64,000 nt of DNA. It comes from Marivita sp030148515. Its GTDB lineage: Bacteria; Pseudomonadota; Alphaproteobacteria; Rhodobacterales; Rhodobacteraceae. Of this stretch, positions 33,250 to 41,815 are shown piece after piece (positions within the stretch are counted from its first letter, which is position 1; every line of letters begins with the position of its first letter). Position numbers and translations under genes: made by a program. The stretch covers positions 806,001 through 870,000 of the forward strand of contig NZ_CP180351.1 in NCBI RefSeq assembly GCF_048006345.1, written 5' to 3'. The notes beneath the pieces are model-generated. The model was not told the origin of the DNA. It saw only the letters and a program-made list of their open reading frames with translations, and did no database searches.

Positions 33250-35063
33250 TCCACGGTGACGGATTTGGCCAGGTTGCGCGGCTGGTCCACATCAGTGCCT
33301 TTGGCGATGGCGGCGTGGTAGGCGATCAGTTGCGCGGGCAGCGCATAGAGAAGGGGCGACAGCACCGGGTCGACCGAAGGCAGGATGATGGTGCGCCAGA
33401 CATCCGCGCCTGCCGCTTCGGCACCAGAGGCGTCGGTGATCAGGCAGACCTTTCCGCCGCGGGCCATGACTTCCTGCATGTTTGACACTGTCTTTTCGAA
33501 AAGTGCATCACGCGGGGCCATGACGATCACCGGAACGTTCTTGTCGATCAGCGCGATGGGACCGTGTTTGAGTTCACCTGACGCATAAGCTTCGGCGTGT
33601 ATGTAGCTGATTTCTTTAAGCTTAAGAGCACCTTCGAGTGCCAGGGGATACATCAGGCCACGTCCGAGGAAAAGCACGTCCCGGGCTTCGGCAATCTTGT
33701 GTGCGGCATCGGCCATAGTCGGATCACGATCCAACGCGACGTTGAACAGGCCAGGCAGCGCCCGCAATTGAGTCAGTTTTTCGGCCAGCTGATCCGGTGT
33801 CATCACGCCGCGTTTCACAGCTGCATCGAGTGCCAGAAGCAGCAAGGTGTTCAACTGACAGGTGAAGGCTTTGGTGGACGCAACGCCAACTTCGACACCG
33901 GCATGAATTGGCAGGGCCACGTCGCTTTCCCGAGCAATGGAGCTTTCGGCGACGTTGACCACCGACAGGATGCTGTCGGCCTTGCCCTTGCAATAGCGCA
34001 GCGCAGCCAGAGTGTCCGCGGTTTCGCCGGATTGTGAGACAAACAGTGCAACGGTGCGGGGGGTGATCGGAGGTTCGCGGTAGCGGAATTCGGACGCGAT
34101 ATCGACTTCGACTGGCATCTGCGCGAGCTGTTCGAACCAGTATTTCGCGGTCAGGCAGGCGTAAAACGCGGTGCCGCAGGCCACCATGGTCAGACGGTCG
34201 ATCTTTGCGAAATCGGGGAGGGTGTCGGGCAGAACGATGGTGTTGCCATCAAGATAGGCGCGCAGAGCATCGGCCAGCACGGTGGGCTGTTCGGCGATTT
34301 CCTTGGCCATGAAATGCTTGTACCCGGCCTTGTCCACACGGGTGGCATCGGTGTTGATGGTGCGGCTTGGCCGTGTCACGTGCGCGCCGCTTTCATCAAA
34401 GATATCAAGTGTCTGCCGCGTCAGGACAGCGCAATCTCCCTCTTCGAGATAGGTGATCGTGTCGGTCATGGGCGCCAGCGCGATGGCGTCCGATCCGACA
34501 TACATTTCACCATCTCCATGGCCGATCGCCAGCGGGCTTCCCTTGCGGGCGGCGACGATCAGATCGTCCTCACCGTCGAAGAGAAACGCCAGAGCAAACG
34601 CACCTTCCAGACGGGCCAGACAGGCGCGAGCGGCGTCTACGTGGGGCATACCCTGCTGGATGTAGTGGTGCGTCAGGAGCGCCACCGTTTCCGTGTCGGT
34701 GTCGGTTTGGGGCGTGATCTGGTGTTGCGCGAGTTCCGCGCGCAGGTCTTTGTAATTCTCGATGATCCCGTTGTGGACCACGGCCACTGGACCAGACTGG
34801 TGGGGGTGCGCATTCTTGGTGTTGGGTTCGCCATGGGTCGCCCAGCGGGTGTGGCCGATGCCGGATTTGCCCGGCAACGGATCATGGACCAAAAGATCGG
34901 AGAGGTTCACCAGCTTGCCCACCGCGCGGCGTCGGTCCAGCGCGCCGTTGTTGACAGTCGCGATCCCCGCACTGTCATAGCCGCGATATTCAAGCCGCTT
35001 GAGCGCCTCTACCAAAAGCGGGGCCGCTTCGTGCTGCCCCAATACGCCAACGATCCCACACAT
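33246..35063 (-). CDS. glmS: Glucosamine-6-phosphate synthase (isomerising)
   Basis: Makes glucosamine-6-phosphate from fructose-6-phosphate and glutamine (605 aa). The N-terminal Ntn amidotransferase domain begins MCGIVGVLG with nucleophile Cys2, and shows LEYRGYDSAGIA and GHTRWATHGEPN. Two SIS sugar-isomerase domains follow (LFVSQSGETADTLAALRY; YPLALEGALKLKEISYIHAEAY). The C-terminus DQPRNLAKSVTVE is canonical. It lies 4 bases after glmU, so the two steps to UDP-GlcNAc are co-expressed. Confidence 0.97.
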   Translation of the reverse strand: MCGIVGVLGQHEAAPLLVEALKRLEYRGYDSAGIATVNNGALDRRRAVGKLVNLSDLLVHDPLPGKSGIGHTRWATHGEPNTKNAHPHQSGPVAVVHNGIIENYKDLRAELAQHQITPQTDTDTETVALLTHHYIQQGMPHVDAARACLARLEGAFALAFLFDGEDDLIVAARKGSPLAIGHGDGEMYVGSDAIALAPMTDTITYLEEGDCAVLTRQTLDIFDESGAHVTRPSRTINTDATRVDKAGYKHFMAKEIAEQPTVLADALRAYLDGNTIVLPDTLPDFAKIDRLTMVACGTAFYACLTAKYWFEQLAQMPVEVDIASEFRYREPPITPRTVALFVSQSGETADTLAALRYCKGKADSILSVVNVAESSIARESDVALPIHAGVEVGVASTKAFTCQLNTLLLLALDAAVKRGVMTPDQLAEKLTQLRALPGLFNVALDRDPTMADAAHKIAEARDVLFLGRGLMYPLALEGALKLKEISYIHAEAYASGELKHGPIALIDKNVPVIVMAPRDALFEKTVSNMQEVMARGGKVCLITDASGAEAAGADVWRTIILPSVDPVLSPLLYALPAQLIAYHAAIAKGTDVDQPRNLAKSVTVE

Positions 35064-35067
35064 AGAT

Positions 35068-36417
35068 TTAACCCTTTGCCTGTTTGGCTTTCTTGGCGCG
35101 CAACATGCTGAACAGCTTGCGCGCGAATCCCGGTTTGTTGCTCTGCTCTGTCCGCGCGATGGCCATGGCCCCGTCCGGTACGTCCTTGGTCACAGTTGTG
35201 GCGGTTGCCGTCATGGCCTCATTGCCCACGGTAACGGGAGCCACCAGCATCGTGTTCGACCCGATGAACGTGTCTCGTCCGATGGTGGTCTTGTGCTTCA
35301 TCACGCCATCATAATTGCAGGTGATGGTACCTGCGCCGATATTCGTACGCGCGCCGATTTCGGCATCGCCAATATAAGTCAGGTGATTGACCTTAGCGCC
35401 CTCGTCGATGCTGGCGTTCTTGATCTCAACGAAGTTGCCGATATGCACGTTTTCGGCCAGTTCCGCACCGGGGCGCAGGCGCGCGAAGGGGCCGACGATG
35501 GCGCCACGGCTGACATGCGCGCCTTCAAGATGGCTGAATGCGCGGATGCGGGCACCGGATTCGACGGTGACACCGGGGGCGAAAACCACGTTGGGTTCGA
35601 TCTCTGCATCGCGGCCGATGATCGTGTCGAAGGACAGGAACACCGTGTCAGGGGCCTGCATCATCACACCGTCTTCGATCAGTTCCCGGCGCTTGGTCTG
35701 TTGAAACAGGGCTTCGGCGGCGGCGAGTTCCATGCGGGAATTGATGCCAAGGGTTTCGGCTTCGCGACAGGTCACGGCCGTTGCCGTCAAGCCGCGCCCA
35801 TTGGCGATCCCGACAATGTCAGGAAGGTAATATTCGCCAGCAGCGTTGTCGTTGCCGACGGCGGCGATCAATTCAAGAAGCGTTGCGGCATCTGCGCAGA
35901 TCACACCGGAATTACAGAGTGTTACCGCGCGTTCCTCGTCTGATGCGTCCTTGAATTCCACAATGCGCGACAGCGATGTGCCGTCCATGATGAGGCGGCC
36001 ATAACGCCCCGGATCGGCGGCCTCGAACCCCAGCACGACAACATCATGCGCCGCACGTGCGGCAATCATCTGTTCCAGCGTTTCGGTGGTGATGAAGGGC
36101 GTGTCGCCATAAAGCACGATCACATCGCCCTCGAACCCTTTCAATGCGTCGCGCGCCTGTGCCACGGCATGAGCGGTGCCAAGTTGTTCGGTCTGCCTGA
36201 CGGCAATCGCGTCCGCGTCAAACTCCTGTGCCGCGGCTTCGACCAATTCCGCACCGTGACCGGTCACGACGATTGTGCGCTCAGGCTCCAGGGCCGAGGC
36301 GGACAGCATCGCGTGGTGCAACAACGGGGCGCCACCGATCTTGTGCAGGACCTTCGGAAGGTCCAACTCCATACGTGTGCCCTTGCCTGCCGCAAGAATG
36401 ACCAAGGCTATGCTCAT
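35068..36417 (-). CDS. glmU: Bifunctional UDP-GlcNAc pyrophosphorylase/GlcN-1-P acetyltransferase
   Basis: Makes UDP-N-acetylglucosamine (449 aa). The uridylyltransferase domain shows LAAGKGTRMELDLPKVLHKIGG and VLYGDTPFITTETL. The left-handed beta-helix acetyltransferase domain begins around VFLSFDTIIGRDAEIEPNVVF and has NFVEIKNASIDEGAKVNHLTYIGDAEIG with the acetyltransfer site. The C-terminus is a basic tail. It is the first gene of glmU-glmS-alkD, divergent from gph. Confidence 0.97.
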   Translation of the reverse strand: MSIALVILAAGKGTRMELDLPKVLHKIGGAPLLHHAMLSASALEPERTIVVTGHGAELVEAAAQEFDADAIAVRQTEQLGTAHAVAQARDALKGFEGDVIVLYGDTPFITTETLEQMIAARAAHDVVVLGFEAADPGRYGRLIMDGTSLSRIVEFKDASDEERAVTLCNSGVICADAATLLELIAAVGNDNAAGEYYLPDIVGIANGRGLTATAVTCREAETLGINSRMELAAAEALFQQTKRRELIEDGVMMQAPDTVFLSFDTIIGRDAEIEPNVVFAPGVTVESGARIRAFSHLEGAHVSRGAIVGPFARLRPGAELAENVHIGNFVEIKNASIDEGAKVNHLTYIGDAEIGARTNIGAGTITCNYDGVMKHKTTIGRDTFIGSNTMLVAPVTVGNEAMTATATTVTKDVPDGAMAIARTEQSNKPGFARKLFSMLRAKKAKQAKG

Positions 36418-36522
36418 CAGGTTTCTCTTTGTGTTTTGCCTGTGGTCCTTTTATCGGTCTGGTTGCGTGCCGCAAGGCGCGAGATTTCACACATGGTTGC
36501 GACTTGTGACAGGAGAGACGCG

Positions 36523-37185
36523 GTGCGGACGGTAATTTTCGATCTCGACGGCACGCTGGCCGACACAAGTGGCGACCTGATCGCGGCGGCCAACCATTGC
36601 TTTGACATGATGGGGTTTGAGACGCGGCTTGATCCCAAAAACGACGCAGCAACGGCGCTGCGGGGTGGACGGGCCATGCTGACACTAGGATTGGAAAGGG
36701 CTGGGCAGTATTCCGCCGACCTGATCGACCAGTATTATCCGGTGCTGCTCACCGCCTATGGAGATGCCATCGACACGCACACGGTACTCTATCCCGGTGC
36801 GATGGAAGCGGTCGAGGCGCTCAAGTCAAACGGGATCGCTGTGGGCATCTGCACCAATAAGCCAGAAGGTCTGGCGGAAACGCTGATGACACGTCTTGGG
36901 GTTCGGGATGCGTTCGGATCGCTGATCGGTGCCGACACGCTGCCGACGCGAAAGCCGGATGCAGCGCCCTATATCGCAGCGGTTGAGCGGGCGGGTGGCG
37001 TGGTCAAGCAGAGCTGCCTGATTGGCGATACCGTGACCGACCGCGACACCGCCCGTGCGGTGGGCGTGGCCTGTGTGCTGGTTGGATTCGGTCCGGCAGG
37101 CGGCGACATGGCCGCGCTGGAGCCGGATGCGATCATTCAGCATTTCGACGAATTGCCCGAGGTGGCGTTGCGTTTGTTGGCGTAA
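36523..37185 (+). CDS. gph: Phosphoglycolate phosphatase-type HAD hydrolase
   Basis: A 220-aa HAD-superfamily phosphatase. Motif I is VIFDLDGTLADTSGDL, motif II lies around GICTNKPEG, and motif III/IV are RKPDAAPY and CLIGDTVTDRDTA, with a helical cap domain in between. It is most like Gph, which salvages 2-phosphoglycolate, though substrates of such HAD enzymes vary. GTG 36523 has AGGAGAG upstream; ATG 36493 in the same frame is less likely. Confidence 0.88.
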   Translation: MRTVIFDLDGTLADTSGDLIAAANHCFDMMGFETRLDPKNDAATALRGGRAMLTLGLERAGQYSADLIDQYYPVLLTAYGDAIDTHTVLYPGAMEAVEALKSNGIAVGICTNKPEGLAETLMTRLGVRDAFGSLIGADTLPTRKPDAAPYIAAVERAGGVVKQSCLIGDTVTDRDTARAVGVACVLVGFGPAGGDMAALEPDAIIQHFDELPEVALRLLA

Positions 37186-37193
37186 ACGGGCGT

Positions 37194-37218
37194 CATCCTC
37201 GGGCAAGACCCGAGGATG
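37194..37218. terminator. Bidirectional terminator between gph and the creA-like gene
   Basis: A perfect 10-bp stem, CATCCTCGGG paired with CCCGAGGATG around CAAGA, sits between two convergent genes. Palindromes of this type (CATCCTCGGG...) are frequent intergenic elements in alphaproteobacteria. Confidence 0.7.
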
Positions 37219-37225
37219 GAGGTAC

Positions 37226-37681
37226 TTACTCCGACCCGTATAGTGGGACCGTCGACATCGACACCTTTGCCGATCCATCCGTCAATTCGGCCGCATGGGC
37301 GATGTAGATCAGCGTCTGGTTCTTTTCATCAAAGATGCGCTTCACCCTCAGCGACTTGAGGATGATCGACCGCGACGCGCGGAACACGTCCTCGCCGCTG
37401 TCGCTTCGGTCGATATCGCCAATCGTGATCGGGCCTGTCTGGCGGCAGGAAATCGATGCGTTCGAGGGGTCTTCGAACCAGTTGCCTTTGCTCAGCCGGT
37501 CGATCAAACCGCGTTCGAAATAGGCGATGTGGCAGGTTACGCCCTCCACATCCGGGTCGGCGATGGCCTCGATGATGATGTCATTGCCAACCCAGTCGAC
37601 GCCGACCTCGCCCACCTGCTTGGCTTGAGCAGTGCCAAATGCAGCCAGACCAAGCAGGCAAGCGATACCAAATTTTTTCAT
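37226..37681 (-). CDS. CreA-family exported protein
   Basis: A 151-aa protein with a signal peptide (MKKFGIACLLGLAAFGTAQA) and the CreA pattern: VDWVGNDIIIEAIADPDVEGVTCHIAYFERGLID, DPSNASISCRQTGPI and SLRVKRIFDEKNQTLIYIA. Two Cys probably pair in the periplasm. The function of CreA is unknown. It follows the stress-type flavoprotein gene in the same direction, 9 bases away. Confidence 0.92.
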   Translation of the reverse strand: MKKFGIACLLGLAAFGTAQAKQVGEVGVDWVGNDIIIEAIADPDVEGVTCHIAYFERGLIDRLSKGNWFEDPSNASISCRQTGPITIGDIDRSDSGEDVFRASRSIILKSLRVKRIFDEKNQTLIYIAHAAELTDGSAKVSMSTVPLYGSE

Positions 37682-37690
37682 GTGTCGTCC

Positions 37691-38161
37691 TTAAAAATGA
37701 ATGATGCCGTATTCGCCGATGTCGGGCTTTGCCTTGGAAAAGTTCGCCTTGATCGTTTCGAACAGGTACTTGGCGGTGCCATCGCTAGCCCAGATTTCGG
37801 CCTCTGTCGGAGTGTATTTCATCAGCCGGACCGAGTCATCCTCACGACCGTTCTCGAACCATGCGGCGGCCATCGGCGACCAAAGCTCGTCCAACTTGTC
37901 GTCATCCTGCGAGGCGGCAAGGTGGCCCTTGATGGTGCCGTACATGTGGCCTGCCGAATCGCAGAGGTAGATGTCGGCGGTTTCTCCCGCCTTCGCGGCC
38001 ACGAATGTGTCATGATCGGCGGAGGTGATGAACCATATCGCCCCGTCCTCTTTGCGTGCCAGGGGCGACATCGGCACCGGTGTGCCGTTGCCCGCGCCCA
38101 GCAATACAACGTGGATTTTGCTCATATTGCTCCAGAAAGTCTCGGTGAGTGTCGCGGTCAT
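37691..38161 (-). CDS. Pyridoxamine 5'-phosphate oxidase-like protein, general stress type
   Basis: A 156-aa split-barrel flavin-binding-fold protein like general stress protein 26. Diagnostic blocks are FWSNMSKIHVVLLGAGNGTPVPMSPLARKEDGAIWFITS, AHMYGTIKGHLAASQDDDKLDELWSPMAAAWFENG and RLMKYTPTEAEIWASD. It probably binds FMN, FAD or another cofactor, not necessarily with oxidase activity. It is divergent from the liu operon. Confidence 0.88.
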   Translation of the reverse strand: MTATLTETFWSNMSKIHVVLLGAGNGTPVPMSPLARKEDGAIWFITSADHDTFVAAKAGETADIYLCDSAGHMYGTIKGHLAASQDDDKLDELWSPMAAAWFENGREDDSVRLMKYTPTEAEIWASDGTAKYLFETIKANFSKAKPDIGEYGIIHF

Positions 38162-38230
38162 CAGAATGTCCTTTCGCTATTTTGCGCTTCAGGCAGTCAA
38201 CGCCCGATGCCGCGGACAGTTCCTTGCGCT

Positions 38231-38276
38231 TGACCTGACGACAGAGTTTCCCGTAGGATTTGAACAAGTGTTCAAT
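38231..38276 (+). promoter_or_regulatory. liu operon promoter with a palindromic operator
   Basis: TTGACC (38231-38236) and TAGGAT (38255-38260), spaced 18 bases, form a sigma-70-like promoter. Right after the -10 lies a perfect 7-bp inverted repeat TTGAACA/TGTTCAA around AG (38261-38276), about 24 bases before the ivd start. It should overlap the transcription start, a typical place for a TetR-type repressor. Confidence 0.55.
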
Positions 38277-38299
38277 AAATCCGCTCGGGGGAGAGGCGA

Positions 38300-39463
38300 A
38301 TGTTCAACGCGACCATGCAGTTCGATCTTGGCGAAGACGTCAATTCCCTGCGCGAGATGGTCCATCGCTGGGCGCAGGAACGCGTCAAGCCGATGGCGGC
38401 CGAGATTGACCGGTCGAACAATTTCCCACCCGAGCTTTGGACCGAAATGGGAGAGCTTGGTCTTCTGGGCATCACCGTTGACGAGGAATACGGCGGTGCG
38501 GGAATGGGCTATCTGGCGCATACCGTTGCGGTGGAGGAGGTGGCGCGGGCATCGGCCTCAGTGTCGCTGTCCTATGGGGCGCATTCCAACCTTTGTGTGA
38601 ACCAGATCAAGCTGAACGGAAATCCTGACCAGAAGGTAAAATATCTGCCCAAGTTGATTTCCGGGGAACATGTCGGGGCTCTCGCTATGTCCGAACCGGG
38701 GGCCGGGTCGGACGTGGTTTCCATGAAGCTCCGCGCGGAAAAGCGGAACGATCACTACCGGCTGAACGGCAACAAATACTGGATCACCAATGGCCCGGAT
38801 GCGGACACGCTGGTGGTCTATGCCAAGACCGACCCCGATGCCGGGTCCAAGGGGATCACGGCGTTCCTGATCGAAAAGACGATGAAGGGTTTTTCCACCA
38901 GCCCACATTTCGACAAGCTGGGGATGCGGGGATCGAACACCGCCGAGCTGATCTTTGACGATGTCGAAGTGCCATTCGAGAATGTGCTGGGCGAAGAGGG
39001 CAAGGGCGTGCGCGTTTTGATGTCCGGTCTGGATTACGAACGCGTTGTGCTGGCGGGCATTGGGCTTGGCATCATGGCCGCCTGTCTGGACGAGATCATG
39101 CCCTACATGGCCGAGCGCAAGCAGTTCGGGCAGCCGATTGGCACTTTCCAGCTGATGCAGGGCAAGATGGCAGACATGTACACGGCCATGAATTCGGCCC
39201 GTGCTTATGTCTACGAGGTCGCCAAGGCTTGTGACCGTGGGGATGTCACCCGGCAGGATGCTGCCGCCTGCTGCCTTTATGCCAGCGAACAAGCGATGGT
39301 GCAGGCGCATCAGGCGGTGCAGGCGATGGGCGGTGCAGGCTTCCTGTCCGACGCGCCGGTCGCGCGGATTTTCCGCGATGCCAAGCTGATGGAGATCGGC
39401 GCGGGCACGTCCGAGATCCGGCGCATGCTGGTGGGACGCGAGATGATGGCAGCGATGGTTTAG
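38300..39463 (+). CDS. ivd: Isovaleryl-CoA dehydrogenase
   Basis: FAD acyl-CoA dehydrogenase (387 aa) oxidising isovaleryl-CoA to 3-methylcrotonyl-CoA in leucine breakdown. Motifs are ALAMSEPGAGSDVVSMKLRA, YWITNGPDADTLVVYAKT and the C-terminal MGGAGFLSDAPVARIFRDAKLMEIGAGTSEIRRMLVGR. The Glu in LDYERVVLAGIGLGI is at the place of the isovaleryl-type catalytic base, and the neighbours (mccB, mccA, HMG-CoA lyase) support the substrate. GGGGAGAGG precedes ATG 38300. Confidence 0.94.
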   Translation: MFNATMQFDLGEDVNSLREMVHRWAQERVKPMAAEIDRSNNFPPELWTEMGELGLLGITVDEEYGGAGMGYLAHTVAVEEVARASASVSLSYGAHSNLCVNQIKLNGNPDQKVKYLPKLISGEHVGALAMSEPGAGSDVVSMKLRAEKRNDHYRLNGNKYWITNGPDADTLVVYAKTDPDAGSKGITAFLIEKTMKGFSTSPHFDKLGMRGSNTAELIFDDVEVPFENVLGEEGKGVRVLMSGLDYERVVLAGIGLGIMAACLDEIMPYMAERKQFGQPIGTFQLMQGKMADMYTAMNSARAYVYEVAKACDRGDVTRQDAAACCLYASEQAMVQAHQAVQAMGGAGFLSDAPVARIFRDAKLMEIGAGTSEIRRMLVGREMMAAMV

Positions 39464-39467
39464 AACA

Positions 39468-39770
39468 ATGGCGCGTTGGGTCTGGTGGGCGCCCCTTGGG
39501 CTTGCCACGCTGGTCGGCGCACTCTTGGCGTTCCGCTTTGGCTGGATCGCCGCGACGATAACGGAGACGGACGTGATCAACGCGATGGCGACCCGCTATG
39601 TAACGCAAGACGGTGGACCCGGGGCATCTTCGAGGGATTGTGTAGGGCTGGCCGGGCAGATCGAGGGTGCCTGGATCACCGTCCGTTGCGGCGATTTCGC
39701 CTACCATGTGAACCGGTTTGGTCGGCTGATGGCGACCAACGGGTCTGGATTTGAAAGGCCGTCGATATGA
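39468..39770 (+). CDS. Small membrane-anchored protein in the liu operon
   Basis: A 100-aa protein with one N-terminal membrane segment (WVWWAPLGLATLVGALLAFRFGWIAA) and an exported domain with two Cys (SRDCVGLAGQIEGAWITVRCGDFAYHVNRFG). It lies 4 bases after ivd and overlaps the next gene by 4 bases, so it belongs to the operon. I do not recognise a family and suggest no function. Confidence 0.75.
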   Translation: MARWVWWAPLGLATLVGALLAFRFGWIAATITETDVINAMATRYVTQDGGPGASSRDCVGLAGQIEGAWITVRCGDFAYHVNRFGRLMATNGSGFERPSI

Positions 39771-41329
39771 CCACTCGCCCGATGCTGCGCTCTGCGCCCT
39801 ATGATGTCTTGTGCAAAGGCTTTGACTGGGATCTTCCGGCCTCTCTCAACCTTGCGCGTCAGGTCTGTGACGGTTGGGCCGCGACAGAGCCAGACCGCGT
39901 TGCGATTATCGAAGTCACGCCAGACCGCGTGCGGCGGATCAGCTACGGCGATCTTTGGTACCGCTCGCGGCAGGTCGAAGTCGCTTTGATCGAACGCGGC
40001 GTGATGAAAGGCGACCGGGTGGGTGTGCTGCTCTCGCAATCACCGCTTTGCGCTGCGGCCCATATCGCGGCATGGCGGCTTGGGGCGATCTCGGTGCCGC
40101 TGTTCAAACTGTTCCGCACCGACGCATTGAAATCCCGGATCGAAGATGCGGGGCTTGGCGTGGTGGTGACGGACCTTGAGGGGGTTGTGCAACTGACCGG
40201 GCTGGGTGTGGCGACCGTCACGCGCAGCGATCTTGGCGCATCTTCCGGCACTCGCGCGATTGTCGAGACCGGGCCGGATGACGCTGCGGTTCTGATCTAC
40301 ACCAGCGGTACCACAGGTGCTCCAAAAGGCGCACTGCACGGACATCGTATTCTGACCGGCCACCTGCCGGGGGTTGAGATGAGCCACGATTTTCTGGGGC
40401 AGGACGGCGATGTAATCTGGACGCCCGCCGATTGGGCGTGGATCGGCGGCTTGTTCGATGTGCTGATGCCGGGGCTGGCGCTTGGGGTGCCTGTGGTGGC
40501 TGCGCGAATGCCGAAATTCTCGGTCGAGGAATGCGCGCGGATTTGCCGGGAAGGCACTGTGCGCAATGTCTTTTTCCCGCCGACCGCCTTGCGGATGCTC
40601 AAGGCGGCGGATGCAAAGATCGAGGGCCTGCGCTCGGTCGCCAGCGGAGGTGAGCCGCTTGGGGCCGAGATGCTCGCTTGGGGGCGTGAGGCGTTTGGCG
40701 TGACGATCAACGAATTTTACGGCCAGACCGAATGCAACATGATCGTGTCGTCCTGCGGAGCATCCTTTGACGCCGTCCCAGGCTCCATGGGCCGCGCCGT
40801 GCCGGGGCATCAGGTGGCGGTGATCGGCGAAGACGGGTTGCCCTGCGAGGGTGAGGGCGACATCGCCGTGCGGCGCGGATCGGCGTCGATGATGCTCGAA
40901 TACTGGCGCAAACCCGACGCGACGGTCGAGAAATACCGCGGCGATTGGATGCTCACCGGGGATCGCGGCATCAAGGAAGGGGACACGATCACCTTTCTGG
41001 GGCGCGAGGACGACGTGATCACCTCTTCGGGGTATCGGATCGGCCCGGCGGAGATCGAGGACTGCCTGCTGACCCATCCGGCGGTGGCAACCTGTGGTGT
41101 GGTGGGCAAACCCGATGCGCTGCGGACCGAGATCGTCAAGGCCTATGTGGTGCTCAAGGAGGGGGTTAACGCCTCGGTCACAGATCTTCAGGATTGGGTG
41201 AAGGATCGGCTGGCAAGTTATTCTTATCCAAGGGAAATCGATTTTTTGGAGGAGCTGCCCATGACCGTCACGGGCAAGGTGATCCGCAAGGAACTGAAAG
41301 CGCGCGCTGCTCAGGAGGGCAAGGCATGA
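39767..41329 (+). CDS. AMP-binding acyl-CoA synthetase of the liu operon
   Basis: A 520-aa adenylate-forming ligase. The P-loop-like motif is VLIYTSGTTGAPKGALHGHR, followed by INEFYGQTECNMIVSS, WMLTGDRGIKEGDTITFLGREDD and the C-terminal GKVIRKELK with the catalytic Lys. It most resembles acetyl/acetoacetyl- or short-chain acyl-CoA synthetases. In this operon it may activate acetoacetate, isovalerate or acetate; that is inference. Confidence 0.9.
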   Translation: MTTRPMLRSAPYDVLCKGFDWDLPASLNLARQVCDGWAATEPDRVAIIEVTPDRVRRISYGDLWYRSRQVEVALIERGVMKGDRVGVLLSQSPLCAAAHIAAWRLGAISVPLFKLFRTDALKSRIEDAGLGVVVTDLEGVVQLTGLGVATVTRSDLGASSGTRAIVETGPDDAAVLIYTSGTTGAPKGALHGHRILTGHLPGVEMSHDFLGQDGDVIWTPADWAWIGGLFDVLMPGLALGVPVVAARMPKFSVEECARICREGTVRNVFFPPTALRMLKAADAKIEGLRSVASGGEPLGAEMLAWGREAFGVTINEFYGQTECNMIVSSCGASFDAVPGSMGRAVPGHQVAVIGEDGLPCEGEGDIAVRRGSASMMLEYWRKPDATVEKYRGDWMLTGDRGIKEGDTITFLGREDDVITSSGYRIGPAEIEDCLLTHPAVATCGVVGKPDALRTEIVKAYVVLKEGVNASVTDLQDWVKDRLASYSYPREIDFLEELPMTVTGKVIRKELKARAAQEGKA

Positions 41330-41814
41330 AACGGCGATTGATGATTGCGGCGCTGCTCTGCGTTCCGCAGTTTGGCATGGCACAGGAGCTCAAGATCGAC
41401 GAGCAGATCGTGCGTGACTGCTTTGAGAATACCGAGATCGGTGCGCTCTATCCCCTCTGTCTCGGAGAAGCATCCGGCCAGTGCCAGGAACTGCCGGGGG
41501 GATCGACGACCATCGGGATTGCGGACTGTATCCAGGCGGAAACCGCGATGTGGGATGTGATCCTGAACGAGGAATACAAATGGACCCAGATGGCCAATGA
41601 AACGGCGGACGAACAGGGGTTCTCTCAGGTACTGGACCGCTCGGACGCGTTGCGGGACGCGCAACGGGCATGGATCGCCTTTCGCGATGCCGATTGCACG
41701 GCGCGTTATGCAATGTGGCAGGACGGCACGATCCGCACAATCGTGGGGGCCAATTGTCATCTGACGATGACGGCACAGCGGGCCATCGAGCTGCGCGACA
41801 TGCGGGGGCAATAG
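41326..41814 (+). CDS. Exported LprI-type lysozyme-inhibitor-like protein
   Basis: A 162-aa protein with a signal peptide (MKRRLMIAALLCVPQFGMAQ) and the LprI domain: DCIQAETAMWDVILNEEYKWTQM, LDRSDALRDAQRAWIAFRDADCTARYAMW and GANCHLTMTAQRAIELRDM. Several Cys probably form disulfides. It overlaps the synthetase stop (ATGA) and sits one base before mccB. Its link with leucine catabolism is not obvious; LprI domains can inhibit lysozyme but are often uncharacterised. Confidence 0.88.
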   Translation: MKRRLMIAALLCVPQFGMAQELKIDEQIVRDCFENTEIGALYPLCLGEASGQCQELPGGSTTIGIADCIQAETAMWDVILNEEYKWTQMANETADEQGFSQVLDRSDALRDAQRAWIAFRDADCTARYAMWQDGTIRTIVGANCHLTMTAQRAIELRDMRGQ

Positions 41815-41815
41815 G

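Noticed and set aside
32480..33292. A 270-codon minus-strand frame over the alkylation-repair gene
   Set aside because: The 227-aa frame at 32566-33249 has clear AlkD-type motifs; the longer frame is its shadow.
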